Source: Gammaproteobacteria bacterium (GTDB taxonomy: Bacteria; Pseudomonadota; Gammaproteobacteria; Nitrosococcales; Methylophagaceae). Taken from it: a stretch of DNA of 40,400 nt. Where the stretch lies: positions 1 to 40,400 of the forward strand of contig JACUUH010000018.1 of assembly GCA_014859375.1 (NCBI GenBank), written 5' to 3'. Positions within the stretch are counted from its first letter, which is position 1; the number at the start of each line of letters is the position of its first letter. Positions 10,324 through 19,086 of the stretch are shown one piece after another. The notes under the pieces were generated by a model. That model worked only from the letters and a program-made list of their open reading frames with translations, searched no databases and was not told where the DNA came from. The position numbers and the translations under genes are program-made.

Positions 10324-11043
10324 ATGCAAAATACTAGCAAACACAGTGCATTTATCTTAGGGTTTTTTCTATTCCTCGGTCTAACTTTATTAGGTTATTT
10401 ACTGGCTAAAGCTGCCATTGATGTCAAACAATTTGAACGCAGTGTTACGGTTAAAGGTTTATCTGAGCGCGACTATAATGCCGATATTGTGATTTGGCCT
10501 ATACAATTCACACTGGCAGAAAATGATATACAAACACTCTATAAGGAATTGGATGATGCAACTTTGAAAATTAAGGCATTTTTGATCAACAAAGGTATCG
10601 CTGCTGAAGAAATAAGTCTTTCAGTTCCAAATATCATAGATAAATCAGCCCAGCAGTATGGTAATGGTCAGCAAGCACCATTTCGTTTTACTGCAACGCA
10701 AACCGTGACTGTTTATTCGTCAAACATCGAAATAGTACGCCCAATCATGACGACATTATCCGAATTAGGCAAACAGGGAATAGTGCTTGCAGCCAATGAT
10801 TATCAGGCACAAACTGAATATTTATTTACGCAATTGAATGATGTTAAACCGGCAATGATTGAACAAGCTACGACTAAAGCACGTGAAGTTGCCGAGAAGT
10901 TTGCTTTAGACTCTCAAAGTAAATTGGGAAAAATAAAACGGGCATCACAAGGACAATTTTCCATTAGCTATAGAGATAAAAATAATCCTCATATCAAAAA
11001 GATACGTGTTGTATCTACGGTAGAATATTACCTATCGGATTAG
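10324..11043 (+). CDS. SIMPL domain (DUF541) protein, membrane-anchored
   Basis: The 239 residues comprise an N-terminal membrane anchor (about 8-30) and a periplasmic SIMPL/DUF541 domain from about residue 35 to the end. Recognisable features are the opening SVTVKGLSERDYNADIVIWPIQF and the later AREVAEKFALDSQSKLGKIKRASQGQFSI. E. coli relatives (YggE) are linked with oxidative-stress tolerance, but the biochemical role of the domain is not established. The downstream DUF1289 gene begins 20 bases later, so the two are probably cotranscribed. Confidence 0.82.
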   Translation: MQNTSKHSAFILGFFLFLGLTLLGYLLAKAAIDVKQFERSVTVKGLSERDYNADIVIWPIQFTLAENDIQTLYKELDDATLKIKAFLINKGIAAEEISLSVPNIIDKSAQQYGNGQQAPFRFTATQTVTVYSSNIEIVRPIMTTLSELGKQGIVLAANDYQAQTEYLFTQLNDVKPAMIEQATTKAREVAEKFALDSQSKLGKIKRASQGQFSISYRDKNNPHIKKIRVVSTVEYYLSD

Positions 11044-11063
11044 ACCACTAAAGCTAAATAATC

Positions 11064-11273
11064 ATGATAGAAATCACATCACCATGCATTAGACGCTGTT
11101 GTTTAGACAATAACGATGTGTGTATAGGCTGTTTACGGACCATGGATGAAATCTTGCAATGGAGTCAGGCTAGCAATAGCGTGAAAAGTGAAATAATGCA
11201 CCGTGTTGAACAACGTTGTTTACAACGTTTGTCTGAACAACAAGGGAATGAAAGTCTCCTCCAGACTAAATAA
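11064..11273 (+). CDS. DUF1289 (YdhL-like) small cysteine protein
   Basis: A 69-residue protein with the DUF1289 pattern: SPCIRRCCLDNNDVCIGCLRTMDEILQW, in which four cysteines (the PC, C, C-x2-C arrangement) probably bind a metal ion. The C-terminal half is helical. The function of this family is unknown. The gene follows the SIMPL gene closely and precedes a likely promoter region for the SulP gene. Confidence 0.82.
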   Translation: MIEITSPCIRRCCLDNNDVCIGCLRTMDEILQWSQASNSVKSEIMHRVEQRCLQRLSEQQGNESLLQTK

Positions 11274-11305
11274 ATACCTTGTTTTACTGTATAATCGTTC
11301 AATCA

Positions 11306-11321
11306 TTGTCAATTCTGACAA
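11306..11321. promoter_or_regulatory. Perfect 16-bp palindrome upstream of the SulP gene
   Basis: TTGTCA-ATTC-TGACAA is a perfect 6+6 inverted repeat in the AT-rich gap between the DUF1289 and SulP genes, about 30 bases before the SulP start. Its position suits a transcription-factor operator. No matching regulator is encoded nearby. Confidence 0.35.
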
Positions 11322-11351
11322 AATATAAAATCTGAAACAAAGGAAATAAAC

Positions 11352-12842
11352 ATGCTGTTATTAGCTAAACAAGACTGGCTGGGTAATATCCGTGGTGATA
11401 TTCTTGCCGGTATTGTCGTTGCTATTGCTTTGATACCTGAAGCGATTGCTTTTTCAATTATTGCGGGTGTTGATCCAAAAGTTGGACTTTATGCCTCATT
11501 TGCGATAGCCGTTATTATTGCGATCACAGGTGGTCGAGTTGGGATGATTTCAGCTGCTACCGCTGCCACAGCACTGTTGATGGTGACTTTAGTTAAAGAT
11601 CATGGTCTGCAATATCTTTTGGTCGCAACTATTTTGGCTGGTGTCTTGCAAATTGTGGCGGGCTATCTGAATTTGCATAAGTTTATGAGTTTTGTGTCCA
11701 AATCTGTGATGACTGGCTTCTTAAATGCACTTGCCATATTGATTTTTATGGCCCAGCTACCAGAATTGACCAATGTAACTTGGCAAACATATGCCTTAAC
11801 TGTCGCTGGATTAGGTATTATTTACTTATTTCCATTCGTACCTATGGTGGGTAAAATTTTACCATCACCACTAATCACGATTATTGTATTGACTGTTTTT
11901 GTCTATTTCATGGGATTCGATGTTCGTACTATTGGTGATATGGGACAACTACCTGATACCTTGCCTATTTTCTTATGGCCTGATGTGCCTTTAAATCTGG
12001 AAACCTTAGCCATTGTATTGCCATATTCGCTTTCTATTGCTGTGGTTGGTTTGTTAGAGTCATTAATGACCGCCAATGTTATTGATGAGTTAACCGATAG
12101 TGAAAGTGATAAAAAACGTGAATGTAAAGGTCAAGGACTTGCTAATATTGGTTCAGGCTTATTAGGTGGTATGGCGGGCTGTGCGATGGTTGGTCAATCA
12201 ATTATTAACGTTAAATCAGGTGGTCGTGGACGCTTATCGTCAATGGCGGCGGGTGTGGCGTTATTGATTTTAGTGGTATTTTTGGGTGATTTATTGTCGC
12301 TTGTACCGATGGCAGCACTGGTTGCTGTGATGATTATGGTATCAATTGGTACATTCAATTGGACATCGATTAAAGATCTTAAAACCAATCCGACAAGTGC
12401 CACAACAGTGATGATCGCTACCGTTATTGTCGTTGTGTGGACACATAATCTGGCATTAGGTGTGATCACCGGTATTTTGATTGGTTCTTTATTTATGGCG
12501 CAACGTTTGAGTCAGTTTATGTATATTAACTCGAGCTATGATGAAGCTAGTGATACCCGTACTTATAATGTTGTCGGTCAGATATTTTTTAATTCATCTG
12601 ATAAATTTATTGCTTTATTTGATTATAAAGAAGCAGTTGACAAAGTAATCATAGATGTTCATCGTGCTCACTTTTGGGATATCACGGCAGTAGGCGCTCT
12701 GGATAAAGTCGTTATTAAATTACGCCGTGAAGGTGCCGAAGTCAGCATAGTAGGTTTAAATGAGGCCAGCGAAACATTGTTGGACAAGTTTGCGGTTTAC
12801 GATAAACCAGATCAGATAGATAAAATCATGGGAGGTCATTGA
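11352..12842 (+). CDS. SulP-family inorganic anion transporter with STAS domain
   Basis: Inner-membrane transporter of the SulP (SLC26) family; members carry sulfate, bicarbonate or dicarboxylates. The 496 residues contain about 11-12 hydrophobic spans, the early signature [35 protein letters not shown] and a C-terminal cytoplasmic STAS domain (about 390-490). It starts at 11352 behind AAAGGAAA. Its stop overlaps the ribosome-site and start region of the following universal stress gene, so the two are translationally linked. Substrate cannot be read from sequence; bicarbonate or sulfate uptake are both reasonable in a marine methylotroph. Confidence 0.88.
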   Translation: MLLLAKQDWLGNIRGDILAGIVVAIALIPEAIAFSIIAGVDPKVGLYASFAIAVIIAITGGRVGMISAATAATALLMVTLVKDHGLQYLLVATILAGVLQIVAGYLNLHKFMSFVSKSVMTGFLNALAILIFMAQLPELTNVTWQTYALTVAGLGIIYLFPFVPMVGKILPSPLITIIVLTVFVYFMGFDVRTIGDMGQLPDTLPIFLWPDVPLNLETLAIVLPYSLSIAVVGLLESLMTANVIDELTDSESDKKRECKGQGLANIGSGLLGGMAGCAMVGQSIINVKSGGRGRLSSMAAGVALLILVVFLGDLLSLVPMAALVAVMIMVSIGTFNWTSIKDLKTNPTSATTVMIATVIVVVWTHNLALGVITGILIGSLFMAQRLSQFMYINSSYDEASDTRTYNVVGQIFFNSSDKFIALFDYKEAVDKVIIDVHRAHFWDITAVGALDKVVIKLRREGAEVSIVGLNEASETLLDKFAVYDKPDQIDKIMGGH

Positions 12843-12844
12843 TA

Positions 12845-13714
12845 ATGACAACAACACCGAAGTGTATCTTGGCCTGCATAGACGGATCAGAACTGAGTAA
12901 TTCAGTTATCGATTACGCTATCTGGCTAGCACAAAATAGTCAGCTTAATCTGAAATTTGTTCATACGATCGAACATTCACACACTAGTGAAATAGCGCAT
13001 AAAGAAGGCAATCTGCTGCCCAATATGACCGAAAACCTTCTCAGTGAATTGTCTGATGAAGAACGGGCAAAAAGCAAGATATTAATTGCTGAAGGCAAAC
13101 TAATCTTGCAGGCTGCAATGGATAAGGCTGTGCAAGCAGGTTTAACGAATATAATAGTTAAACAACGTCATGGCAAATTATCGGAAGTATTGCAAGATTT
13201 GAAAGCTGAATATGCTTTAGCCGTGCTTGGTGCGAGAGGCGAAAACCATGCCGGTGAAAACCAAGGTTTAGGTTCGCAATTAGAGGCTGCTATTCGTGCA
13301 ATTCATAGCCCAGTATTTATTGTAAAAGGTGACTTTAAAACACCGACATCATTACTCTTTGCCTACAATGGCAGTCCGACATCGAAAAAAGCATTAGATG
13401 TACTTAAACAGGTTTCGTTTTTGAACAATGATCTTGCTATTCATGTCGTAGCCGTGCAAAAAACGGTTGAACAAGGTCAGGCTTTGATTGATGAGGCTTT
13501 GACATTATTGGCGGAATCTCATTTTACGAATGTTACAGGCAAAGCCTTGGTTGGTGAGATCATTGAACAACTGATTCAATATCAACAGCAAAATAAGATT
13601 GATGTGACAGCGATGGGTGCTTTTAGTCATGGTCAATTACATGGTTTCTTTTTCGGTAGTTTTACGACAAAAATGCTGTTAGAAAGTAAAACCAACTTTC
13701 TATTGAGTAGATAA
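12845..13714 (+). CDS. Universal stress protein with two tandem Usp domains
   Basis: The 289 residues form two Usp domains. The first (about 5-160) contains ILACIDGSELSNSVIDYA and ends VLGARGE...SPVFIVKG. The second (about 165-289) contains LLFAYNGSPTSKKALDVL and ends AMGAFSHGQLHGFFFGS. The GxGxG-like ATP-binding pattern is present but imperfect, so nucleotide binding is uncertain. The ATG at 12845 is chosen because GGAGGT (12831-12836) is eight bases upstream; the TTG at 12839 would be too close. Pairing of SulP transporters with Usp proteins suggests the latter may modulate transport, which is inference. Confidence 0.85.
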   Translation: MTTTPKCILACIDGSELSNSVIDYAIWLAQNSQLNLKFVHTIEHSHTSEIAHKEGNLLPNMTENLLSELSDEERAKSKILIAEGKLILQAAMDKAVQAGLTNIIVKQRHGKLSEVLQDLKAEYALAVLGARGENHAGENQGLGSQLEAAIRAIHSPVFIVKGDFKTPTSLLFAYNGSPTSKKALDVLKQVSFLNNDLAIHVVAVQKTVEQGQALIDEALTLLAESHFTNVTGKALVGEIIEQLIQYQQQNKIDVTAMGAFSHGQLHGFFFGSFTTKMLLESKTNFLLSR

Positions 13715-13742
13715 ATTCCTGCTTTGCTTTAAATATAAAAAA

Positions 13743-13777
13743 GCCACTAGCATTATTCTGCTAGTGGCTTTTTTTTT
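13743..13777 (+). terminator. Rho-independent terminator of the SulP-Usp operon
   Basis: A 10-bp perfect stem (GCCACTAGCA / TGCTAGTGGC) with a six-base loop is followed by nine T residues. It is also flanked by an A run upstream, so it could work in both directions. Confidence 0.93.
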
Positions 13778-13860
13778 CAACATCATTTTGATGGCGTTCG
13801 ATATGTAATATTTTAACTCTCAATACGTCTAATTAACAATAAATTTGGAGATGGCTAATT

Positions 13861-13956
13861 ATGACATTCAACGTTGCGCATATCGTTTTCATCGGTCACT
13901 TTAGTGTTTTTTTCTTATTTTTAGTTTTCTCAGGTTTTACCTTATTCAATGGCTAA
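13861..13956 (+). CDS. Possible 31-residue hydrophobic membrane peptide
   Basis: An ATG at 13861, preceded by TTTGGAGA at about 12-16 bases, opens a 31-codon frame rich in Phe, Leu and Val. It is predicted to be a single membrane segment (FSVFFLFLVFSGFTLF). It ends about 80 bases before the start of the PAS/GGDEF/EAL protein and has no recognised relatives. Either a genuine small membrane protein or chance; the ribosome site and extreme hydrophobicity favour the first. Confidence 0.4.
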   Translation: MTFNVAHIVFIGHFSVFFLFLVFSGFTLFNG

Positions 13957-14035
13957 CGTATCAATACTGTTACGCAGTCCTTGGCTGAAGATAAACTTTC
14001 GGGGCTTGTTGTTGTTGCTAACCTTTAGGGCCATT

Positions 14036-16276
14036 ATGAATATTATTAATAATGAAAATAGAGTGATGTATCGTTTGATTGCGGCATTTATCCTGGTTCT
14101 GTGTGGTGCTGTTTGGATCATAACGTCGCTAGCTGATGTAAGTCATAAAGTTGAACGTAATATGTCGATGTTAGTTCAAGATCATCTGCCAGAACTTGAC
14201 AGTATTTATACACTCCAATCCCATATCAAATCACTTGGCCTAATTTTATATAATTATTATGAAACGACAGATTCTTCTGACTATGCAACGAAATGGCAAC
14301 GTAATCAGCAAAACACCCATCAATTATTAGCTAATTTGGATCACGATTTTGCCCGTGATGTAAATGACTATCTGGATAATTTAAATACTATTGCAGATGA
14401 TTTTGATACGGAAATGCAGCATCCTCAGACGGATTGGGATGTACTTAGGAATTACTTGGCGGTTTACAGTCAAATCAGTGATGAGTTTGATGTGATGTTG
14501 AATATCCATATTCAATCCTTACAAGATAGCTTTAAGTATTACAGTGACAACACTGAATCATTGATAGCAAAAATGGTTATTTCACAAATGGTCTTTAGTG
14601 GTTTTGTGATTGTGTTTTTGCTCGTTTTTGCATTTGTATTAAAGCGAATGTTACAACAACATCGAATTAATCGTGAATTAGCACTTTATCCTGAGCGTAA
14701 CCCCAATCCTATTCTTAGACTAAACGCTACAGGCCAAGTGGTTTATCTCAATCCATCGGCAGTCGCACTGGCACAATCGTTGAATTGTGCTGAATTTCCA
14801 GAAAAACTACTTCCCGACACTGATAGTCAGTCGCCAGATAAGCTACAAGGTCGGCCGATAAATTATCAGTCGCTCAATTATCCTCTTGGCAATAAGTTAT
14901 TTTCGGCTATTTTCAACCATACTGATCAAGATGATTCGGTATATGCCTATTTATTAGATGTAACGGATCGTGTTAAGGCAGAAAATGAACTGCTTCACCG
15001 CTCCAATCATGACTTGTTGACCGGTTTACCAAACCGCAGAAAACTCGAAGAAACCTTAACATCGAAAACACAGGCATCACTTAATCCATTTAGTCTATTG
15101 TTCATCAAGGTCAGTCGTTTAGATTTGATCAATGCATCATTAGGCCATGAAATCAGTGATAAAGTGTTGCAAGCAATGTCACATCGTTTAGCACTGTTTG
15201 TTGATAAGCAATCAGAGCACGATTTAAATCTATATTCATTTGAATCAACAAGTTGGGTGATTATTTATAACAATACTGCCACACCGGCTGATGCTAAGGC
15301 GCTTGGCGATGATGTCGTTGGTTTATTTTTATCACCATTAACAATAGGTGATGGTGAGTTGAGCATGCAATGCATGGTTGGGATCACAACTTATCCGCAA
15401 GATGGTTGTTATTCTGATGAATTATTGCGTAATGCCGATGCCGCATTAAGGCAGGGTAACAAGGAAGCTTTAGCTGTTCGTTTATATAGCGAGGATTTAA
15501 CCGAACAAGCAACACGTTCATTGTACTTGGAGCAAGGACTAAAGCAAGCACTGAAAAAAGGTGAATTTAGCCTAAATATACAACCTAAAGTCGATGCACA
15601 TAGTCAGCACATTATTGGCGGGGAAGTCTTAATTCGTTGGTGTTATAACGATGTCTTTATTTCACCTGCGGAGTTTATACCGATAGCAGAGGAAAGCGAT
15701 TTAATTATTGCTATAGGGGAGTGGGTATTATTAACATCATGTAAACAGTGGGTTACATGGCATGATGAGGGGCTTGATCCGAAAAAGATAGCGGTTAATA
15801 TTTCAGCGCAGCATTTCATTCAGGCTGAGTTTGTCGATTATGTACATCACGTACTAACACTCAGCACAATACCTCCGGCAGCATTAGAGTTGGAAATTAC
15901 TGAAGAGGTCGCTTCGGTTAACCCGGAAAAATTAATCAAAACGATGATGGAGTTGAAACAACTTGGGGTCAGTTTAGCTATTGATGATTTTGGTACGGGT
16001 TATTCAAGTCTCAGCTATTTAATGCAGTTTCCGTTAGATACCTTAAAAATTGATAAATCATTTGTAACGAAAATGACAAACAGTGAGAATGATGCAGCGC
16101 TTGTCAGAATGATTATGTCGCTTGCCAAAGAATTAAAATTAGCGGTTGTTGCAGAAGGGGTAGAAACCGAACAGCAACATAAAGCTTTAGCCGATCTTGG
16201 CTGTGAATATATACAAGGTTATCATTTTTATCGGCCAATGCCGCTTGATGACTATCGCACATTGTTATTAAAGTGA
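14036..16276 (+). CDS. Membrane sensor protein with PAS-like, degenerate GGDEF and EAL domains
   Basis: Predicted cyclic-di-GMP signalling protein. Order in the 746-residue form: membrane segment (12-33), extracytoplasmic helical sensor (about 35-178), second membrane segment (180-202), PAS-like domain (216-310), GGDEF-fold domain (321-486) and EAL domain (493-746). The GGDEF site reads SFEST (401-405), so cyclase activity is improbable. The EAL domain keeps the catalytic pattern: EVLIR (Glu530), VNISAQHF, ELEITEE, DDFGTGYSS, LKIDKSF and AEGVETE. It is therefore likely a c-di-GMP phosphodiesterase. The start at ATG 14036 has AGGG five bases upstream. An in-frame ATG at 13949 would overlap the small hydrophobic ORF. 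Confidence 0.85.
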   Translation: MNIINNENRVMYRLIAAFILVLCGAVWIITSLADVSHKVERNMSMLVQDHLPELDSIYTLQSHIKSLGLILYNYYETTDSSDYATKWQRNQQNTHQLLANLDHDFARDVNDYLDNLNTIADDFDTEMQHPQTDWDVLRNYLAVYSQISDEFDVMLNIHIQSLQDSFKYYSDNTESLIAKMVISQMVFSGFVIVFLLVFAFVLKRMLQQHRINRELALYPERNPNPILRLNATGQVVYLNPSAVALAQSLNCAEFPEKLLPDTDSQSPDKLQGRPINYQSLNYPLGNKLFSAIFNHTDQDDSVYAYLLDVTDRVKAENELLHRSNHDLLTGLPNRRKLEETLTSKTQASLNPFSLLFIKVSRLDLINASLGHEISDKVLQAMSHRLALFVDKQSEHDLNLYSFESTSWVIIYNNTATPADAKALGDDVVGLFLSPLTIGDGELSMQCMVGITTYPQDGCYSDELLRNADAALRQGNKEALAVRLYSEDLTEQATRSLYLEQGLKQALKKGEFSLNIQPKVDAHSQHIIGGEVLIRWCYNDVFISPAEFIPIAEESDLIIAIGEWVLLTSCKQWVTWHDEGLDPKKIAVNISAQHFIQAEFVDYVHHVLTLSTIPPAALELEITEEVASVNPEKLIKTMMELKQLGVSLAIDDFGTGYSSLSYLMQFPLDTLKIDKSFVTKMTNSENDAALVRMIMSLAKELKLAVVAEGVETEQQHKALADLGCEYIQGYHFYRPMPLDDYRTLLLK

Positions 16277-16287
16277 GGTAATAGATT

Positions 16288-17109
16288 ATGACTATTCAAC
16301 CGTTTTTCTGCTCTTTCTGGCTAATAGTATTAGCGCTGTTACCTATAAGCAGTACGTTTGCTGATGATGAAAATTTATTAGCTAGCATTATCAATAGCGA
16401 ACATCGTAGTGCTGACAACCGTGCACGAGATAGTTTTCGCCATCCCTTAGACACCTTACAGTTTTTCGGCATTAAATCGGACATGACTATATTGGAAGTC
16501 TGGCCAGGTAAGGGCTGGTATAGCGAGATCCTTGCACCTTATAGTAAACACGGCGGTGGTCATTTTATTGCGGCTGGCTTTCCATTAAATGATGGTCCAC
16601 AGTGGCGACAAGATATGCAACGTGACTACCAGGATTATTTAGCTACATTACCGACGTATTATGATCAGGTTAAATTGGTTGAATTGGGACCGCCCTCATT
16701 TTGGACTCTGGGTGAAGCAAATAGTGTCGATGCAGTATTAACATTTAGAAACGTTCATAACTGGCTCAAGGGTGGTTATCAACAAGATATGTTTCGAGCC
16801 TTTTATCAGGTACTAAAACCTGGCGGTGTGCTTGGTGTTGTTGAACACCGTGCCGCCGAAGGTACGGATCTTGACACAATGAAGCAGTCTGGTTATATCA
16901 CAGAACAATTAGTGATAGAGATGGCTGAGCAAGCAGGTTTTGTATTGGAACAAAAATCTGACATCAATGCTAATCCTAATGATACAAAAGACTATTCAAA
17001 AGGTGTGTGGACTTTACCTCCAACATTACGTTTAGGTGATGAAAATAAGGCTCATTATTTAGCAATAGGTGAAAGTGATCGGATGACACTTAAGTTTAGG
17101 AAAAAATAG
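16288..17109 (+). CDS. Exported class I SAM-dependent methyltransferase-like protein (COG4798-like)
   Basis: The 273 residues start with a classical signal peptide (1-25, ending STFADD) followed by a Rossmann-type methyltransferase domain. Motif I is ILEVWPGKGWYSEILAP (68-84), resembling the WPG/YPG-GGYWTEILAP motif of predicted methyltransferases of the COG4798 group. Later landmarks are DAVLTFRNVHNWL (about 150) and LKPGGVLGVVEHRA (about 180). SAM is not known to be supplied in the periplasm, so the real cofactor and substrate are open. It begins 11 bases after the EAL-protein stop, so the genes probably share a transcript. Confidence 0.78.
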   Translation: MTIQPFFCSFWLIVLALLPISSTFADDENLLASIINSEHRSADNRARDSFRHPLDTLQFFGIKSDMTILEVWPGKGWYSEILAPYSKHGGGHFIAAGFPLNDGPQWRQDMQRDYQDYLATLPTYYDQVKLVELGPPSFWTLGEANSVDAVLTFRNVHNWLKGGYQQDMFRAFYQVLKPGGVLGVVEHRAAEGTDLDTMKQSGYITEQLVIEMAEQAGFVLEQKSDINANPNDTKDYSKGVWTLPPTLRLGDENKAHYLAIGESDRMTLKFRKK

Positions 17110-17111
17110 TG

Positions 17112-17135
17112 ATCATTCGGGTGAGTGATTATTTT
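17112..17135 (+). terminator. Weak terminator-like hairpin
   Basis: ATCATTC and GAGTGAT form a 7-bp stem (one G-U) with a GGGT loop, followed by TATTTT, three bases after the methyltransferase stop codon. Confidence 0.4.
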
Positions 17136-17215
17136 AGACGTGATAACGAAATACATATTATCTCGACCCATATTTACGTAAAATAGTCTTCAATTTAAGT
17201 AGTTAAAGGTTAACA

Positions 17216-17734
17216 ATGACTGAGTTTTTTAGTGAAAAATACGATGATGACGATGAGCTAATAAGTAAATCTCAGATCAAACGTGAGCTATTAGCTATAA
17301 AAGAGCTGGGTAGAGAACTTGTTGAATTGCCAAATAAAGATCTGGCTAAATTAAATCTGGATCAAGACCTATTAGATCACATTATCAAAGCCAAAGGATT
17401 GACCCATGGTGCATTAAAGCGCCAGATAGGTTTTATTGGTGGTTTACTTGCACATGAAGATACTGAACATATTTACGCTAACTTAACTAAATTACGTCAA
17501 GCCCATAACGGTGAAGTAAAGCAGTTTCATCAGATTGAACAATGGCGTGATCAATTGCTAGCAGGCGATGATGCTGTTATGTCGGTGTTGTTAAATCAAT
17601 TTGACGGTTTTGATATTCAGCATGTAAGGCAACTGGTTCGCAATGCGACTAAAGAAGCTAGTCAAAATAAACCGCCAAAATCTGCGAGGGTATTATTTAA
17701 GTATCTGCAACAGTGCCAAAGCCAACACGACTAA
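17216..17734 (+). CDS. darP: Ribosome-associated protein DarP (YjgA, DUF615)
   Basis: Late-stage 50S subunit assembly factor of the DUF615 family. At 172 residues it matches E. coli YjgA (183). Typical stretches are SKSQIKRELLAIKELGRELVELP and GALKRQIGFIGGLL near the middle, then LVRNATKEASQNKPPKSARVLFKYLQ at the end. AAAGG precedes the start. The stop codon overlaps that of the convergent histidine kinase gene by four bases, leaving no room for a terminator between them. Confidence 0.93.
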   Translation: MTEFFSEKYDDDDELISKSQIKRELLAIKELGRELVELPNKDLAKLNLDQDLLDHIIKAKGLTHGALKRQIGFIGGLLAHEDTEHIYANLTKLRQAHNGEVKQFHQIEQWRDQLLAGDDAVMSVLLNQFDGFDIQHVRQLVRNATKEASQNKPPKSARVLFKYLQQCQSQHD

Positions 17735-19086
17735 TCTTTGGGAAGCTGAATAACAAATTTAGCACCACCTAGGTAGCTATTTTGTAATGATATTTCACCA
17801 CCATAGGTTTCGATAATATCACTGGCGATGGCAAGCCCCAAACCTTGCCCTTCTACTTGAGTATCCATACGTTTGCCACGCTTTAGAATGTCTTCTTGCG
17901 CATGTTCAGGTATACCATTGCCATCATCATCAATGCGGATCTGTATGTGATTTTGCAAGCTTTGTAAGATGATGCTGGTTTGGCTATTGCAATATTTATA
18001 GGCATTCTCAAGCAAATTACCAAGCAGTTCATACATATCATCTTTGTCAGCATGAATATAGACATCTTTATCTATATCACATTGGCACTGAACGCCTTTA
18101 GTACGATAAACCTTATCCAGTGTACCCAGAATTTTATAGATAATTTCAGCAAGCGAGACAGGGGCAAGCAAGGTACTTTTACCTTCTGTTGCTGCTCGTT
18201 GTAATTGATAGTCAACCATCGCACTAATTCGATCAAGTTGTTCATGACCTGATTGTCTTAATGTCTCTATTTCGACATTACTATCTAATTCTCCTCTAAA
18301 CACGGATAGCGGTGTTTTTAAACTATGTGCCAGATCTGCCAATGAATTTTTATAACGTTCTCGACGTGACTGTTCATGATCTAAGAGTGTATTTATGTTT
18401 TGGGTTAGTTGGCAAAGCTCTTTCGGATAATTGTCTGCTAGTCGAGCTTTATCACCACTTTCAATGGCGTGAAGATCGATTGTTACATCATGAAGTGGTC
18501 GTAAACCCCATCGCAATATAAACGCCTGAGCAATCAGCAACATTAAACCAGTACCGCCTAGCCAATACCATAAGCTACGTTGAAATCCGGCTTTTTGTTG
18601 ATAAATTGCATTGAGATCTTCAGCAACATTAATGGTATAAGCAAATTGCTTTCCATAGTCATTTTCCCAGACAATACCATAAGCGAGATTGAGCAATTTA
18701 GAGCCATTTTGCAATTCGATAGTAGATAAATGTTGATTGGAAGGGCCAGGGTGATCGGGCAATGCGATAAACAAACCTAATGATGATTGCGATTGCCATA
18801 CGATGTGACGACCTGTAGTAATCTGGGCATATAAACCCGAGTTAGGCGTTGAAAATTCTGGCTCTGCCAACTGTTCTGGCATATGTATGTTGCCATCATT
18901 ATCAAAATCAGCAGCGGTAAGAATGGTATAAATATAGTTTTTTAAGCGTTTATGTTGTGCGTTTTCAGCACTGGCTTGGAATGCATTGTTTAAACTAAAG
19001 GCTGACACGCCTAGAAACGCGGTCAATACAAGACTTACTACCAGTAGTAGTCTATTGCTTAATGAAAGTTGTTGTTTATTGGTCAC
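17731..19086 (-). CDS. PhoQ-like sensor histidine kinase
   Basis: Inner-membrane sensor kinase of 451 residues. It has a membrane segment at 12-33, a periplasmic sensor of about 135 residues, a second segment at 171-190, a HAMP-like linker, a dimerisation domain with phosphoacceptor His254 in DLAHSLKTPL, and an ATPase domain (NLLENAYKY, DDGNGIP, GQGLGLAI). The arrangement and AHSLKTPL box resemble PhoQ. The periplasmic part includes an EF-like DFDNDGNIHMPE (60-71) that could bind a cation. It overlaps the response-regulator gene by 11 bases. The true signal is unknown. Confidence 0.88.
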   Translation of the reverse strand: MTNKQQLSLSNRLLLVVSLVLTAFLGVSAFSLNNAFQASAENAQHKRLKNYIYTILTAADFDNDGNIHMPEQLAEPEFSTPNSGLYAQITTGRHIVWQSQSSLGLFIALPDHPGPSNQHLSTIELQNGSKLLNLAYGIVWENDYGKQFAYTINVAEDLNAIYQQKAGFQRSLWYWLGGTGLMLLIAQAFILRWGLRPLHDVTIDLHAIESGDKARLADNYPKELCQLTQNINTLLDHEQSRRERYKNSLADLAHSLKTPLSVFRGELDSNVEIETLRQSGHEQLDRISAMVDYQLQRAATEGKSTLLAPVSLAEIIYKILGTLDKVYRTKGVQCQCDIDKDVYIHADKDDMYELLGNLLENAYKYCNSQTSIILQSLQNHIQIRIDDDGNGIPEHAQEDILKRGKRMDTQVEGQGLGLAIASDIIETYGGEISLQNSYLGGAKFVIQLPKD

